DNA from: Clavulina sp. PMI_390
Taxonomy: Eukaryota; Basidiomycota; Agaricomycetes; Cantharellales; Hydnaceae
Reading direction: 5' to 3'
DNA: 64,000 nucleotides
NCBI GenBank assembly: GCA_015039315.1
Contig: WIDE01000009.1
Span: 515,573 to 579,572 of the forward strand
The notes beneath the pieces are model-generated. The model was not told the DNA's origin. It searched no databases and saw only the letters and a program-made list of their open reading frames with translations. A program made the position numbers and the translations under genes. Of this stretch, positions 1 to 11,938 are shown one piece after another (the stretch's first letter is position 1; each line of letters starts with the position of its first letter).

Positions 1-1600
1 CGGTGCTAATAATGACATCGTCCTTCTTGCTGGCTGTCTGTCTGTCGAGCTCTTCAATGACTTCCTGGGGCTTCATCTGTGCACCCTTCGCCGATGGTTC
101 ATAGGTGAACGGATAGGTTGACTTCCAGGCCTTGATGTCGTTGAACCAATCGGCACGAGGAGATGACTTGATGAGGGGGACGAGGTGGGAAAGGCTGTCG
201 ATGACGTCGCCAAGGATAGGGATCTGCGCATCAACGACCTTGTTGATGTTCTTAGGCTGGATCTCAAAGTGGATGATCCCTCCACGACCCTGAGCGGCGG
301 CGGCCCTTGCTGCTGGAGCAAATTCTGAGAGAAAAAGAGAGAGTAATTAGAGACAATGATCCAAAATGATCCAAAAAAAAGTGATACGTACTGCTAAGAG
401 TGCCAGTGACACGATCGTCGAATCGTGCACCAAGGGTAATGATCACATCGGCATTTTGCATAGCCAGATTGGCGTATGCACTTCCATGCATGCCGAGCAT
501 GTGCAGACTCTTCTCATCGAGCTCGTCAAAGGCTCCGAGACCCTGCAGGGTAGTGGTCACCGGAATGTTGCCCTCTGTGGCCAAGCGAGACAGGAGCTTT
601 GCGCCTTCTGGGGTACGCAGAAGACCGTGGCCAGCATAAATCAGCGGCTTCTTAGCCTGGTTAATGAGCTCTGCAGCCTGTTTGATCGACGCAAAGTCGG
701 TCAGGGTCGCAACCTTGCGTGGGTCATCTGGCAGACCAAGATCGGAGCCAGGAGTGGTAGCCTTGTACGGCAGGGCTTGACGCAGGATCCCCGCAGTGAC
801 GTCCTTGGGGAGATCGACAAGGACAGGGCCTGGACGACCCGAGGTGGCGATTTTGAACGCCTCGTTGATCCGTCGGGGCAGCTCGGTGATGTCTTTTACC
901 ATCACGTTCCATTTTGTGCAGCTCCGGGAGATACCGACAACGTCAGCTTCCTGGAAGGCATCTGAGCCAATAGCAGACGTTGCTACCTGCCCGCAGAAGA
1001 CAACGAGGGGGACGCCGTCGCTGAGGGCATCCTGCATCGGCGTGATCACGTTTGTGGCACCAGGGCCAGACGTGACGAGAACAACACCAGGCTTGCCCGA
1101 CACACGAGCGTAGCCCTCTGCCATATGACCTGCACCCTGCTCGTGGCGCGGGAGGACAAAGTCAAAGTGTTTCGAGTTGTAAATGGCATCGAACACGGGG
1201 AGAATGGCTCCACCTGGGTAGCCAAAGACATGCTTGACGTTATGTCTCAGCATCATCTCGTGGAAGATTTGGCCGCCAGACATTCCGATGAAGGAATGAT
1301 CGAGCGCCTGGGTCGACGAGGATGCCAGGGGGGTGGGGGGCAACTGCGTGCCTTGCGGGACCTGGTTGAAGCTCGGAGCAGGTGTTGGCCGCCTACAGCA
1401 CAGCGAGATATGCAATGTTAACACCGTGGCTACTCATGCACAGCAGTTTTAGAGAGCAAAATGACTCGAAGGACGACGTACGCATTGGGAGCAGCAGAGG
1501 CCAAGGGCTTTATGGTTCTTGAGATGAACCTTGGTCTAGGCGATCGGGTCTCGAGGACCGACCTGCCAACGCAGGAAATCTTTTGTGAGCCCTTCAGCAT
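1..1600 (-). CDS. ILV2: Acetolactate synthase catalytic subunit, mitochondrial (3' end beyond window)
   Basis: This TPP-dependent enzyme condenses two pyruvates to acetolactate (or pyruvate with 2-oxobutyrate) in mitochondrial valine, leucine and isoleucine synthesis. Exons read on the minus strand are 1482-1600, 392-1392 and 1-324. The first exon, starting at 1600, encodes a basic, Ser/Arg-rich segment typical of a mitochondrial transit peptide, and it joins the second exon in frame. Visible motifs include GYPGGAILPVFDAI, the HEQGAGHMAEGYAR segment with the catalytic glutamate, SGPGATN, and then the central domain ending RFDDRVTGTL. The second intron joins ...GTLSK to FAPAARAAAAQGRGG, which matches yeast Ilv2 in order. 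The C-terminal TPP-binding domain lies off the left edge. A regulatory subunit (ILV6) is not in this window. Confidence in the family is very high; the start is chosen because it supplies the transit peptide. Confidence 0.96.
324..391 (-). other. Second intron of ILV2 (approximate span)
   Basis: The donor GTACGT reads at 386-391 and the acceptor CAG at 325-327 on the minus strand. Removing the segment restores the conserved ILV2 reading frame. Confidence 0.8.
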
Positions 1601-2032
1601 GGTTGTTCAGCTCGTTCCAGGCGATGGAAGATGTCGTGGCAAGAACTGGTCGAGTCAGAATCAAAAGGCCGAGTCAAAAGAAAGAAAGGAAGTGGAGTGT
1701 CACGCAGTGTGACTGGGGGAGCAGCTGGTGAAAAACCCGAAGTCCGAAAGAGTCCGAAATGGTTAACCCCTCTAAGCGCCGATGTCACAACAACCTATCG
1801 CCGACAACTTGACGAGGAAACAAAAAAAAAAATCCATTGGTATCACAAAAAGACAAAACTGCCCGGAAGATCGTACATAACATAATTACAATACAAAAAG
1901 GAACAGATCGTACAGACCGTCCAGTGTATGGACAGCCCAAGAACCGAACTGAACGAGGAGAAAATCGGAGCAAGGAGCGGATTAACGATAGCTAAATCAA
2001 GCTAGCAAAGGTATCAAACTTTTTGGTGTGAA

Positions 2033-4740
2033 TCACGATGGTGGAACAGGGAGGGCCCGCCCTCTGGCGTCCCCATTCGTCTCATCATCAGGGTGATGGT
2101 GCTGAGTTAAGTGTTCCTCAAGCTCATCATCCACATACTCGGGAGGACTCGTCCCGTCATCCAGCACCGGATCGTGTATTGGATGTGCACTGTGCTCGGC
2201 TTCCCCTTCTACCGGCTCACCGGGCGTGATCCTCATCCTGCCTAACGTCGTCAGGATGCGATTCACGTCCTGCGAGATCTGCGAGAGCGTCATGCTATTC
2301 GGATTCTGTGCGCCTCCGGCGCTCACGGGGCTCGTCTCGCTCGTTGTCCCAGCACGCGTTGGATCCCTCCGTGACGAGGCCCTATCCGATGCAGAGCTCG
2401 AGCTCAAGGGGAAGGACGATATGGTCTCTGCTCGTCCACGATCCTGGCCTGGTGATAACGGCGACAAACTGTCATCGTATCCTTCTTCGACAAGAACACC
2501 ACCAGCAGGAGCAGCTGCCGCTGGTGCACGCGAGACCCCAGGTCGCGAGCGCATTGATGCAGCCGATGCACTCCCCCCTAGCTCAGACTTTTCTGACGGC
2601 CGGTAGTCAAAGGCCCTTGGGTTGAACGGGGTCACTGGAGAGTTGGTGTTTGGGCTTTGTACTGAGGGGACCGGTTGTAGTGTCAGTGGGCTAGGTTGAA
2701 TTGACGACTCGTAGTCGTGAGCATGATGCTGAGGGGTGAGGCCAACAGCAGCGGCCATTCCGCCTGTGGATTCGGACCAATGTGGTGAGTCCGGAGGGAA
2801 GGCGGAGAGGGGTTCGGAGCCTCGGGCACCACTCGGCGCCGCGGTCATAGCAATGTCGCCAGCACCACCCAAGAGGGCACTCGAGCCAGATTGGCGCTCC
2901 ACATCATCCTTATCGTCAATGGCGGCCATCGTGCCGAATGGCATAGGTTTTGGAGATACGGGTGTTCGTCTTCTCCGACGGTAGAGCAGGAATCCAATGA
3001 CAGCGATGACCAGTACTCCCAGCCCACCAATCACACCACCAGCAATGGCACCTGTATTTGACTTTGACTTGGTACCACCGCCACTTCCTCCACCTCCACC
3101 TCCACCAGACGGAGACCCGCCTCCGCCACTCCCACCACCTCCTCCGCTACCACTCGAGGAGTTTGTGGGTGTGATCAGCTGGAAGTAGTCCACGTTGACA
3201 TATTTCGCCTCGACAACACCCAGTGTGAGCTGGTGCTGCTGCGATGGGTCCAAACCCGCACGCATGTATCGCACGCAGCTTTGCGCCACTTGGTTTGGTG
3301 TAGGCCACGTTCCATTGAACGTCTCAGCAGCCTCAGAGTCGAACGCGACAGAGTAGGATCCGGTTTGCAAATAGCAGGGGCCATACCAGACGATTGCCGA
3401 TGCTTGATTCGCGGACACGTCAATGAAGCCGACGCGGGATGACGCATATGACGGCAAAGCGGATCGGGCATGGGCATGACAAGACCGAAGTGTCCAAAAG
3501 ACCCAAAAAAAATGAAATTGGCGAATCCCGACACATTTCATAGCGTTCACGGAGAGTGAGAGATCGTGGGCGTGCTCATCAGTAACGATGGGAGAGAAAT
3601 TTCCGTTGTCTGATGAAGTACGAAAAACTTACCGTTGGTGAAGACCAGGCTCGCCTTGTCGCCGACAAAGTTGGTCCCCGTAAAGTTGTTATTCGTGATC
3701 CCCGGAGGCTCGTATGTGTTAGGATAGCCTCCAAAGTTTTCCCAATACGAGCCCTGGTACGATATTTGAGAGTTCAACGAATCAACATAGGTGTTGGTCA
3801 CGTTGGTCGAGCTAGTGTTGTTATCGTGATTGATGGGTATCCGCAAGTGATGTAGGAGAGGCAGCAGCAAAAAGGAGAGGAGGAACAAAAGTCGCAATTA
3901 TTGTTAGCGGGGTCGGATTAGCGTGATCAACTCGATCAAGAACGGGCCCAAGGTTTGACACGTGCGGTGCCGAATCCCCCACCGTCGATCCCGTACGCCG
4001 GTGAAGGGAAACCGAACGAGAGAAAGAAAAGAAAAGAAGGACGCGCCGCTTACCTCACTCCTGCTTCGATAGTCAGGTCGGCACGATCCAAGTTGAAGGT
4101 GGAGCCAGACGGGCCGGGGACGGTGTAAAGGGTGAGGATGTGTGCGCCCGAATCAAGCCCGGACCAGGTGGCGAGAGGAGAGTTGAAGGTTGAGCTGGAA
4201 CTGATGCGATTTTGGCCGTCAATCTCCATGTACCAACCCATGCCGCCGGTAGCGTTAGCATAGACAGATATCGAGGAACCTACATAGCAGGACGTAACAG
4301 GATGATCAGCCAAAGTACGGCGTGGAGACGGGCTTGAATGACATGGTGCGTACCCCAGAATGTTAATGTGGCATTTGCTGCTGCCGTTGTGGATTGAGCA
4401 GCATTGCCATCGCATTGGTAGGCCTATCGCGAGCAGAAGAGCGGTTTGAGCTACGGCCGCCAAGATTAGATCAGAGGCTCGATAGTCGTCGACTTGCCTG
4501 GTTAGAGGCACATAAAGCAACCCAGCCATTGGATGCGCTACTCGCAGCAGGGCTCCAATGCCAGAGCGGTGAAAAGCTCTTTAAAGACTATGAAAAGGGC
4601 AGGGGTGGAGGCTGAGCCACGCGTATGGGTATTGATACCGGTGGGTGAGAACGCACAAGTTGAAAGGATGCTTGAGATGACACCATCCAGTGTGGCTCTG
4701 GCGTCGGTCACTTGGGCGACGAGGAGGGTTATCAGACTAC
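2033..4740 (-). CDS. Single-pass membrane protein with tandem beta-sandwich ectodomain and disordered tail; 5' end unresolved
   Basis: A large protein of a type common in Agaricomycetes. Exons I can support are 4498 upward (start not found), 4354-4423, 4054-4279, 3633-3811 and 2033-3402. Two similar extracellular modules follow one another. The first contains ANATLTFWG then SSISVYANATGGMGWYMEIDG and ends SGSTFNLDRADLTIEAG; the second contains FTGTNFVGDKASLVFTN, then ASAIVWYGP and TYVDSLNSQISYQGSYWENFG. Next come a Gly/Ser-rich linker, one membrane helix (GAIAGGVIGGLGVLVIAVIG) and a stop-transfer run of five arginines. The remaining roughly 280 residues are a disordered, Ser/Pro-rich cytoplasmic tail. 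The layout suggests a cell-surface sensor or glycan-binding protein, but no function is demonstrated. A hydrophobic candidate signal peptide lies near 4690-4740 but does not splice cleanly in frame, so the start is left open. The intron at 4424-4497 appears to use a GC donor. Confidence 0.7.
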
Positions 4741-5876
4741 AAGGTAGGTGTTCGCGGCAGAGAGAGGAGAGAGAGAGAGAAGGCAGAGCGGGAGATTACA
4801 TGAATGGGGGAAGTTTACTCAGAAGTGATTTGGCGCCCTTCGCCGCGAACCTCGATTCGGGTAACACTAACAACACCACCTGTTGGTTGCACATGCCACT
4901 CACTCCCCTATACACTCAATGGCGTCCCGAAAAGACTCATAATGAATATGCGCTCCTCGGTTGAGCTTCCTCTTCGCGTTGACTGATGTTGCTCGCTCTT
5001 CCATCAGACCCCGCCCTCCTTGTATATTAAGTACCTTGGACACACCCATCCACGTGGGCACTTGAGCCATTAATTCCCATGCAGCGTCATGAAACCTATC
5101 TGGGACCTGAGAGTGCGAGCCTGCATTTCGTATCCGGCATCGTATCTTGAGTCAGAACGGGCGAGAGATCCCACCCGATCACGTTGTGGGTAGGCATCAG
5201 TACAAAGCGCGGGCCCACGCTCGTCGCCCGACAGAGTGTGTGTGTGCGTGGGTTCGGTGCTTTTATGCCGTGACAAGTATGCAGATCACCCGCAAATAAC
5301 TCTCGACTCAGACAAGCAGCCACAAACCGACCCCGCTCGTCTCGAGTTGATCGCCCCATCTTACGCGCGTGTGTGTGGGCACGTAACATCCTTGCACTCC
5401 ACGTGGTGGACTATAATTTCGACCGTGTCATTGTTTTGACTGCTTCAGCCCTGAGCACCCATTACGTGACGCTATTGAATATCACCACCCCCAACTACTT
5501 CTGGTGTTTGATCATTTTGTGGGAGGGCTGTAAATATCCTTTTTGCGCCCCCTACATACTGGCTGGGAGCGCACCGCTTTGGAAGACTCGTGAGTTGGGG
5601 CTGTCGGTGATTCCGAGATGTGCGAAGATTCGAAGCCACGAAGCTCAAGCTCCTCCTTCGGGTGCGAGGGTTTCTGCTATCTCTCCTTCAGTCCCGAAAA
5701 AGCTAGCCTCAGTTATTAGTCTCTCAGCATTTTTCGATGTCGTAAGACATCAAATAGAGATTAGACGTTGTACAATGAGTTGCAGGCGTCCATACTTGGG
5801 AGCTACCCATTCACTGTAAATCGTTCCCGAGATGACCCAGCCACGAATGCGCGAGGTTTCATGTGAATGCGTACGG
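4741..5876. other. Intergenic stretch, no gene supported
   Basis: The open frames here are short, overlap each other on both strands and show no recognisable motif. The segment lies upstream of the beta-sandwich membrane protein and downstream of the methyltransferase stop, so it should hold the promoter of the former and the 3' UTR of the latter. No tRNA-like structure was noticed. Confidence 0.5.
4766..4781. repeat. Short GA-rich microsatellite
   Basis: The plus strand shows a short imperfect GA run in the upstream region of the preceding membrane-protein gene. It is a simple repeat with no evident role. Confidence 0.6.
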
Positions 5877-7177
5877 CTACTGCTTTGTGCCGATCATACA
5901 GAACAACTTGACCGAGCCCTTCCCCCTCAACGGCTTGAAATCTCCAAGGCCACTCCAATCAAGCTCCTGCAGCCCCGCCGCACTAAACACCCGTTCAATT
6001 TCTTCGCGAGGGAAACCTCCTCTATGAGCAACGACGTTCGGAGGAGGAACCGTGAAAAACTCTTTATCCTCTTCGTCCTGGTCGCCTGCTTCGCGTGTTT
6101 CATCGTCAGCCTTGGTGATAGCCTCGGTCGGATGCGTATCCACGGAGCTTGGGGTTGCCTCGCCGTGACTCGCATGGTGATGAGAGTGGGCATGATGGTG
6201 GTCGCTGTCTTCTCCGGTGGGTGCAGCGCCGTGGCCATCATGGTGATCTCCATGTCCATGTGCCTCAGCAAAGAAGGCAGCGACTTTTGGGTCGTAAATC
6301 ATATCAACGACGATGATTTTCCCGCCAGGCTTAAGATGAAACGCGAGGACCTGTCCGGGAGAATCAGAGTAAAAGGTTAGGATCCTTTCATGTATTCCTA
6401 GGGAAATTGGTTGAGCCATACTTTGGTGGTCTCCTCAATGGATCGGAAGTGGTGGTATGCCATCGAGCACTATAAAAGGATATTTTCAAGCGGATAAGCG
6501 GGTGGCGTGCCAGCTAAAAGTAATAGCAATATATGGGCTTACAATTATGACGTCAAACTTCAAGCCATCAAGTTCATCCGGAGCCTGTTCGCCTTTGAGT
6601 TCTCGACACACAGCTCGCATCTCGTCGGCCTCAATACCCTGATTCGCTACGCGGGTATTATACCAGTCTACCATTCCCTGGCTAATATCCACTCCGACAA
6701 TCGTCTTGCAATAGGGAGCGAGAGCTTGAGACACCAGACCTATGGTACACCATGACCCAATAAAAAGGCAGTGCATCAGCAGGAGCAGAAAATTCACCCG
6801 GAAAAACACAGTTGGTATAAGCATCGCCTCTCACACCCGGAAATAGCATAACGGATGGGAAAATTAGACAAGTTACACGCACCCGTTCCGCAGGCATACT
6901 CGAGTAACACTGATTCGTCCTCGTTGAACGTCACTTTTGTCTGTACGTGCTCACCTACGCGGCGTGCGAGCTCAACAGCAATAGGACGATCATCATACTT
7001 GTGCGCATCCTTGTCGAAATGGGTGCGGTTGGCTTCCAAGTAGGGATCATGTTCATGATGATGAGAATGATGATCGCTACCATGCGCATGATCAGCTACA
7101 CTAGGAGAAGCGTGATCACTAGTGGGAGGAACGCCGCTCTGAGCCGCAGGTGGAATGGTAGTCGATTCAGTAGACAT
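5877..7177 (-). CDS. Histidine-rich class I SAM-dependent methyltransferase
   Basis: Exons are 6883-7177, 6543-6739, 6422-6469 and 5877-6350, giving 337 residues in one frame. The Rossmann methyltransferase core is visible: the glycine motif I (LLEYACGTGLVSQALAPY), motif II with an acidic residue (TIVGVDISQGMV), the DVIICSMAYHHF strand, then LKPGGKIIVVDMI. Two His-rich blocks are added to this fold. One is N-terminal (about residues 22-43, alternating His with Asp, Ser and Glu). The second sits between the GGKIIVVDMI strand and the C-terminal strand pair, with roughly 15 histidines within about 40 residues. The C-terminus (FSAAGLQELDWSGLGDF...KLFCMIGTKQ) is the usual last strands of the fold. 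The substrate cannot be read from sequence. The His blocks could bind Zn, Ni or Cu, which is inference. The start at 7177 is the first ATG of the open frame. Confidence 0.88.
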
Positions 7178-7963
7178 GGTTAGTCGCCGAATATATGCGA
7201 ATCGGGTCGACGGAAAGTATGATCGTATGTGACTTCGGCGGGGGGTGGGTAGACGATCTCAGATGAGGGCCTGGTAGACCAAACGAAAACAAGGCGCATT
7301 ATATATAGGCGTTGCAGTGGTGCTCGAGGTATGTGCCCTCACCAAGTGTGTTCGGTGCGGACGGCGGCCGAGTGCCGCTGTGACTGCGACGGTGCGTACC
7401 AACTTGACACCAACTTCGCCAGTCCCGAGCCAACTAAAATTTTGGCTAGCTGAGAGCACACACACACACTCCTAAGCGATATGGATTTGATTTTGATCAG
7501 TGTACTCACGATCATGAGTACGGACCTTGGTGTCTTGCATGAGCTCAGGCCTACTTAGCCTGTGACGGCCCGAAATAGAACCCAGGCCGGTTGCACGCGC
7601 AAAATTCGGGGAATACGGGCAGAGCAGTAGTCGAGTAGCATTACAAGAAGAAATATATGGCCAAAGAATACATCAAGGACAGAGGCGAGTGCAAAAAAAA
7701 ACGCGAGGGGGTAGGGATCAGACAGGCGAAGGAGAGTAGCAATAGTCCAGAATCCGAATAAGATACCAAAACGTTCGTTCAAAGGGCGTGAAGGTCAAGG
7801 TAATAAGGATGAATTAAAGAAAGGTGAAAATCACAAGGCAGGAGCAGCTTGTTACTCGATGCTCATGCGATTAGGGTTCCCTGCTTTGAAGCCTCCCTTT
7901 GGCCCTAACTCCACTTCATCTGACTCTTTTTTCCGCTTATTTACTGTTGCGCGATAATGGAGT
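7178..7963. other. Intergenic, no gene supported
   Basis: A short CA repeat (about 7450-7461) is visible. A 75-residue hydrophobic frame on the minus strand (7555-7782) has no homology I recognise and looks like chance. The segment separates two minus-strand genes and probably carries the methyltransferase promoter and the 3' UTR of the UPF0658 gene. Confidence 0.5.
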
Positions 7964-9519
7964 TCATGTTAGGGAGTAGCAGAGATTATATGGGAAGGAT
8001 GAGCGCGTACAGTGATGCTTCAAGCCTCCGTCGAAGTTGCGATACACGATCCATGACCATATCGCTGTCAATATTAGTAGTAATACGGATATGGCAGCTG
8101 AAAACAAGGCAAAGTAATCAGTCGGATGGGGTTCAGTCATGAAAAAACGCGAATGATATGCACCGAATACCGTCAGGGTCTTGTAAACATTCTTGAAGGT
8201 GTCCGTGTATCGTTGCGTCCATATTCGAATGAGCTGATGGAACATTATCAGCCACAATGGAAGGCGGCCACTAAAAGCACGATCACATACCTTATACACG
8301 AAATAGACCATACCAGCACTGAGACCGAAGCCAAAGATACCCATCATCCACCTACTCTCATGTCGTGCGGCCAAATGGCCCTCAAACACGAGAAGGATAG
8401 ATAGAGGAAGCGCAGCAATGGTGAGGTAGAACTCAAAATCACCCTTTGCGAGCACGAGTGCAATAAGCTGGTAAAATGAGTGTGGAGTATTGACATCAGC
8501 AACACGGATATTGGCACCGAACATCATCATCAACAGTCCGTGACAACATACCTGGATAGAGAACCCCATCCAAAATAGCAGATCAAATCGCATGAGGCAC
8601 TGCAAGATCTGATATTGCGCATGCATCCGTTTGATCTGCCTATCTGCTCCTAACAATTTGAACACCTGCCAACCGAATTCTTGATATATTCGGTATGCCA
8701 GCCCCACATAGGCGATTTCGGCGATGGATACGACGACAGGGATAGCAATGGTGAGGCCTTCACTGGGAAGGAACCCAGATGAGTGGGAGGTGACGATTGA
8801 TTCGACCTCAAAAATTTGAATCACGGCGTAAAGCTACGAGTGGAGCAGCGAGGTTGTCATGAGAAGGGGTCAGGAGTCAATAACGCATTGGCTAGGAGAG
8901 ATCAACTTACGAAAAACAAGGCATTAAATATGGCCAGGAATACAAATTGTAGAACGTTCTTGGAGTACACTGCGTCCAGCGCGAGAATGAACTGAAAAAC
9001 GTGGGCCATGCCAAACACGCCGAGATAGACAGGGATAGGATTCCGTGCCAGAGTCGAGCTCTCCCCTTGTTGAGTGTCTGACTGGTTTATTGCGCTATTG
9101 ACGCGAGCGAGCAGGATAGCTTCGATCGCCAGGTCGAAAATCGTCTCGAGGACGACAGCTAGCAAATACAGTCGACAAGTGAAAGAGTCAGGGAAAAGAA
9201 TTTCTCGTATTCGGGAATGCTTCCGTGGGTTGTTTTGCCACCGGCTCCCCGCCGGATTGAGCTGGGCATCATCGTCTGAGCGAGCTAATGATATATCACT
9301 CGCAGACGCCTTGTCATTCAGTGCAGGAGACAAGAAATGCGAGCCAGCAAATTGCGGTAGTCGATCAGTGTCCTTTGAGGACGAGTAAGGGTTTAAAGGA
9401 CCACCCTGGAAATCTGACTGAGTATGTGCAAAACTGTTGGATGTGGGGTTAGGCTGGACGAGATGAGTGGAGGACCCCGACGCCGCATACGGTGTTCGGC
9501 CGTCCATGCGGGGCTCCAA
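7964..9519 (-). CDS. UPF0658 family Golgi/endomembrane multi-pass membrane protein
   Basis: Four exons (8911-9519, 8291-8833, 8164-8233, 7964-8097) give 451 residues. The first about 110 residues are polar and disordered. After them come hydrophobic segments beginning with TCRLYLLAVVLETIFDLAIEA and VYLGVFGMAHVFQFILALDA. Further helices are formed by YAVIQIFEVESIV, ...GLTIAIPVVVSIAEIAYVGLAYRIY, the FWMGFSIQVCCHGLLMMMFG segment and LILTAIWSWIVY near the C-terminus. The charged loop LLGADRQIKRMHAQYQ, the pattern of helices and the overall size match the uncharacterised UPF0658 family, which includes a fission yeast Golgi protein. Biochemical role unknown. All four exons join in frame at GT-AG borders. 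Confidence is good for the gene and moderate for the family name, which rests on motif memory. Confidence 0.8.
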
Positions 9520-11938
9520 GCGAAGAAAGACGGCAGAAAAAGGATAAAGGAGCGTGTGCGGTGAAGAGCTCGCTGTATGGCACCGACGTCTGAGATGGTT
9601 GCGGACGTGGTGTCTTGTTCACGACCGGCGCTTAGGTGGTTCCCACGCCCTCGCAGCACTCTGCCTCAGACCTCTCGACTGACACCATTCGCCCCTCCGA
9701 GTAGATCAAAATGTACTTGCTTTGGGTCGAGCAAAACTTGTGTCGCTGTAGTGTAACTGTTTGAAGCGCCGCCAATGCTTAGAATGGTGCCGTCATTGTG
9801 GCAGAACTTGCTCGTGTACTTGATCAGGGTTTCCACAACTCAGCAGTGCTCGTACCATGTGATATGGTCAAGCATGGGTTATGCCTGGTGGCCTTGGCGC
9901 GTAGTATTAGCCCGAATTATTAGATGCTCGTGTGAAGAAGCATGCCACCATCTGTTCTGGCTGGCTCCATCCCTCAGTTCTTCGGCATGGTGGTTCCACC
10001 GCCGCGAGCCGTTCATTGACCCTTTCAACCTGATTGTCCATGGACTCCTCCGAAAGGGTCGCCTCGTCCTCCTGGAGGAGCTGCACCTTCCTTGCATCAC
10101 ATCATTATAGTATCCCTATCGTAATTGTCATCAATCTCTATTCATCCCATCACCGAACAGATAGACATATTCTCTCAGCCCAGCACTACTTGGGCCCTCC
10201 CAAAAGTTAGAGTTTGGCTTGTTGCCAAAATGTGCCAGGGAATTTTTAGGAACTTCCGACGACACAAGCATTTGCAGTCAACCACTTCATGAAGCTTGAC
10301 AGACACTAATTGATTTTATGGCGCCCATGCGATTTCCGCGGAGGAGCACGTTTATTTTTTATCCCTGCGATTTTTTCCTAGTTTTGCAGAAAGGGAGTCA
10401 CTGTATGTCAATGCAATCTTCAGGTGCAAATATCGGACAATACGCCACTGATTTGCTGTGGGCGGATTGCGCGGTTGGATTACGACAACCTTCAGGAATC
10501 GCCGTCGGCTGCCTCCCCTTATCTGGATCATTGTGCTGCCGTCTCTCGCGCGCTCCGGTAATTCATATTTGAATGGCGCGCCCCCTTCATGACACACAGT
10601 CGGCTTTCATCAAGCTCCCACTGACCGGTGCCATCAAAGGCCTCCCCAGGACCCAATCGCCATTATTACTCATTTGTGGTCATGTGCGTCCTCGGTGGGC
10701 AGATGCTTTTTGTGAATGATGAGGGCGACACTCCAACCCAATAGTATGGTATGGTAAACATCTGCCCAGGGTTATCTGGGAGGTGATGGCGATCTTCATG
10801 TGGTGAAAGTATACAGTTTCCCGATGCGTGCACCACGAGCTATTGCAATTGGGCGGGACCTTTGAACAGTCTACATGACGTCTGTGGTACGTTCTTCTAT
10901 CTGCGTCCTCTGGTCACTTCTCAATTCTTCATAACTTCAGATAAGGCTTGCTTGCGTGCTGCACCAACTTGCATCGGCTCCGACAGCAAAAGACGTATGG
11001 ATGGCAACTCCTTCATCTAGCAAGAACCTATCTTTCGATGAATTGTGAGGATAAGTACCTAGTTACTCCGACGAGTCCAGGCCTACAGAGCACAACGCCC
11101 CAAGTCACTATGGCGATCATGGCCCGGGAACCTCCAGAGCTTTGGACGATTTTGGTATCTCTGAATGGTGGTGTCTTTTTGAGTCGATTGGTTCTCTCAT
11201 GATCTGCGCCATGGCTAAATAGCTTCGGAGACATACTCGCCACCCGAACTTGAATGTTGATAACCTCCTTTATTGCGTTGCAGATTCCCCGATGATCCAC
11301 CCTCCCAAAATTGGGGCTGCTCGATGGGCGATCGACACGCAAGGGAAGCACGAGGAAGATGACGCGTGTCTTGAAGCCAAGCAGCCATCCCCCCCGTTGC
11401 TTCGAGGCTTGAGGCGATTCTGGGTACCGGTGGACCTCTCATCTGGCTGAATATAGTGCCCCCTCGTGCGCAGCCTCGTGGTAGGTTTGATTACGTGCAT
11501 ACACCTCTATGCTCACCAGTGCCCATCGGAAATTATCACAAAATTGGGCCTTCTCTCGGCTTTGCGTGGAGTTCATCAAGCCTTGAGTACTTTTTAGGAG
11601 CTGGAGGTGGCGCCGTCATGAGTTTCTTGCAGACGTTAACGTGGCGCTATCCTAATGGGGCTTGGAGACGAGCAGGAAATATTATGAATATTTTGTAAGA
11701 TAGAAAAGGCGTTACATTCGCACACCGATCCAAAACGCCGTTATAATAGTACAATATATACACGAATAAGCCGCCAACGAAAATAGGATACGATGCAGTT
11801 CGGATTAATGGAGGAAATGGTGTCTCCAGCAGTCTGTAAATACGATACCGTGGAGCGAAAGCAAAAAAAAAAGAAAGCAAAGAAGCGGATAAATTGAAGC
11901 AAAGTCTAAATAATAAAGATAGGAGACGGTCAATGCAG
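9520..11938. other. Gene-poor stretch; possible decayed coding fragment at 9880-10100 (-)
   Basis: No gene could be supported across about 2.4 kb. On the minus strand between about 9900 and 10100 a frame reads as a charged, coiled-coil-like peptide (…EEDEATLSEES-like composition followed by VERVNERLAAVEPP) with no start and no clear splice partners. It may be a remnant. The interval 11700-11938 is probably the 3' UTR of the dehydrogenase gene. Confidence 0.4.

Noticed and set aside
7555..7782. 75-residue hydrophobic minus-strand frame
   Set aside because: No homology, no splice partners, no start context; likely chance in AT-rich spacer DNA.
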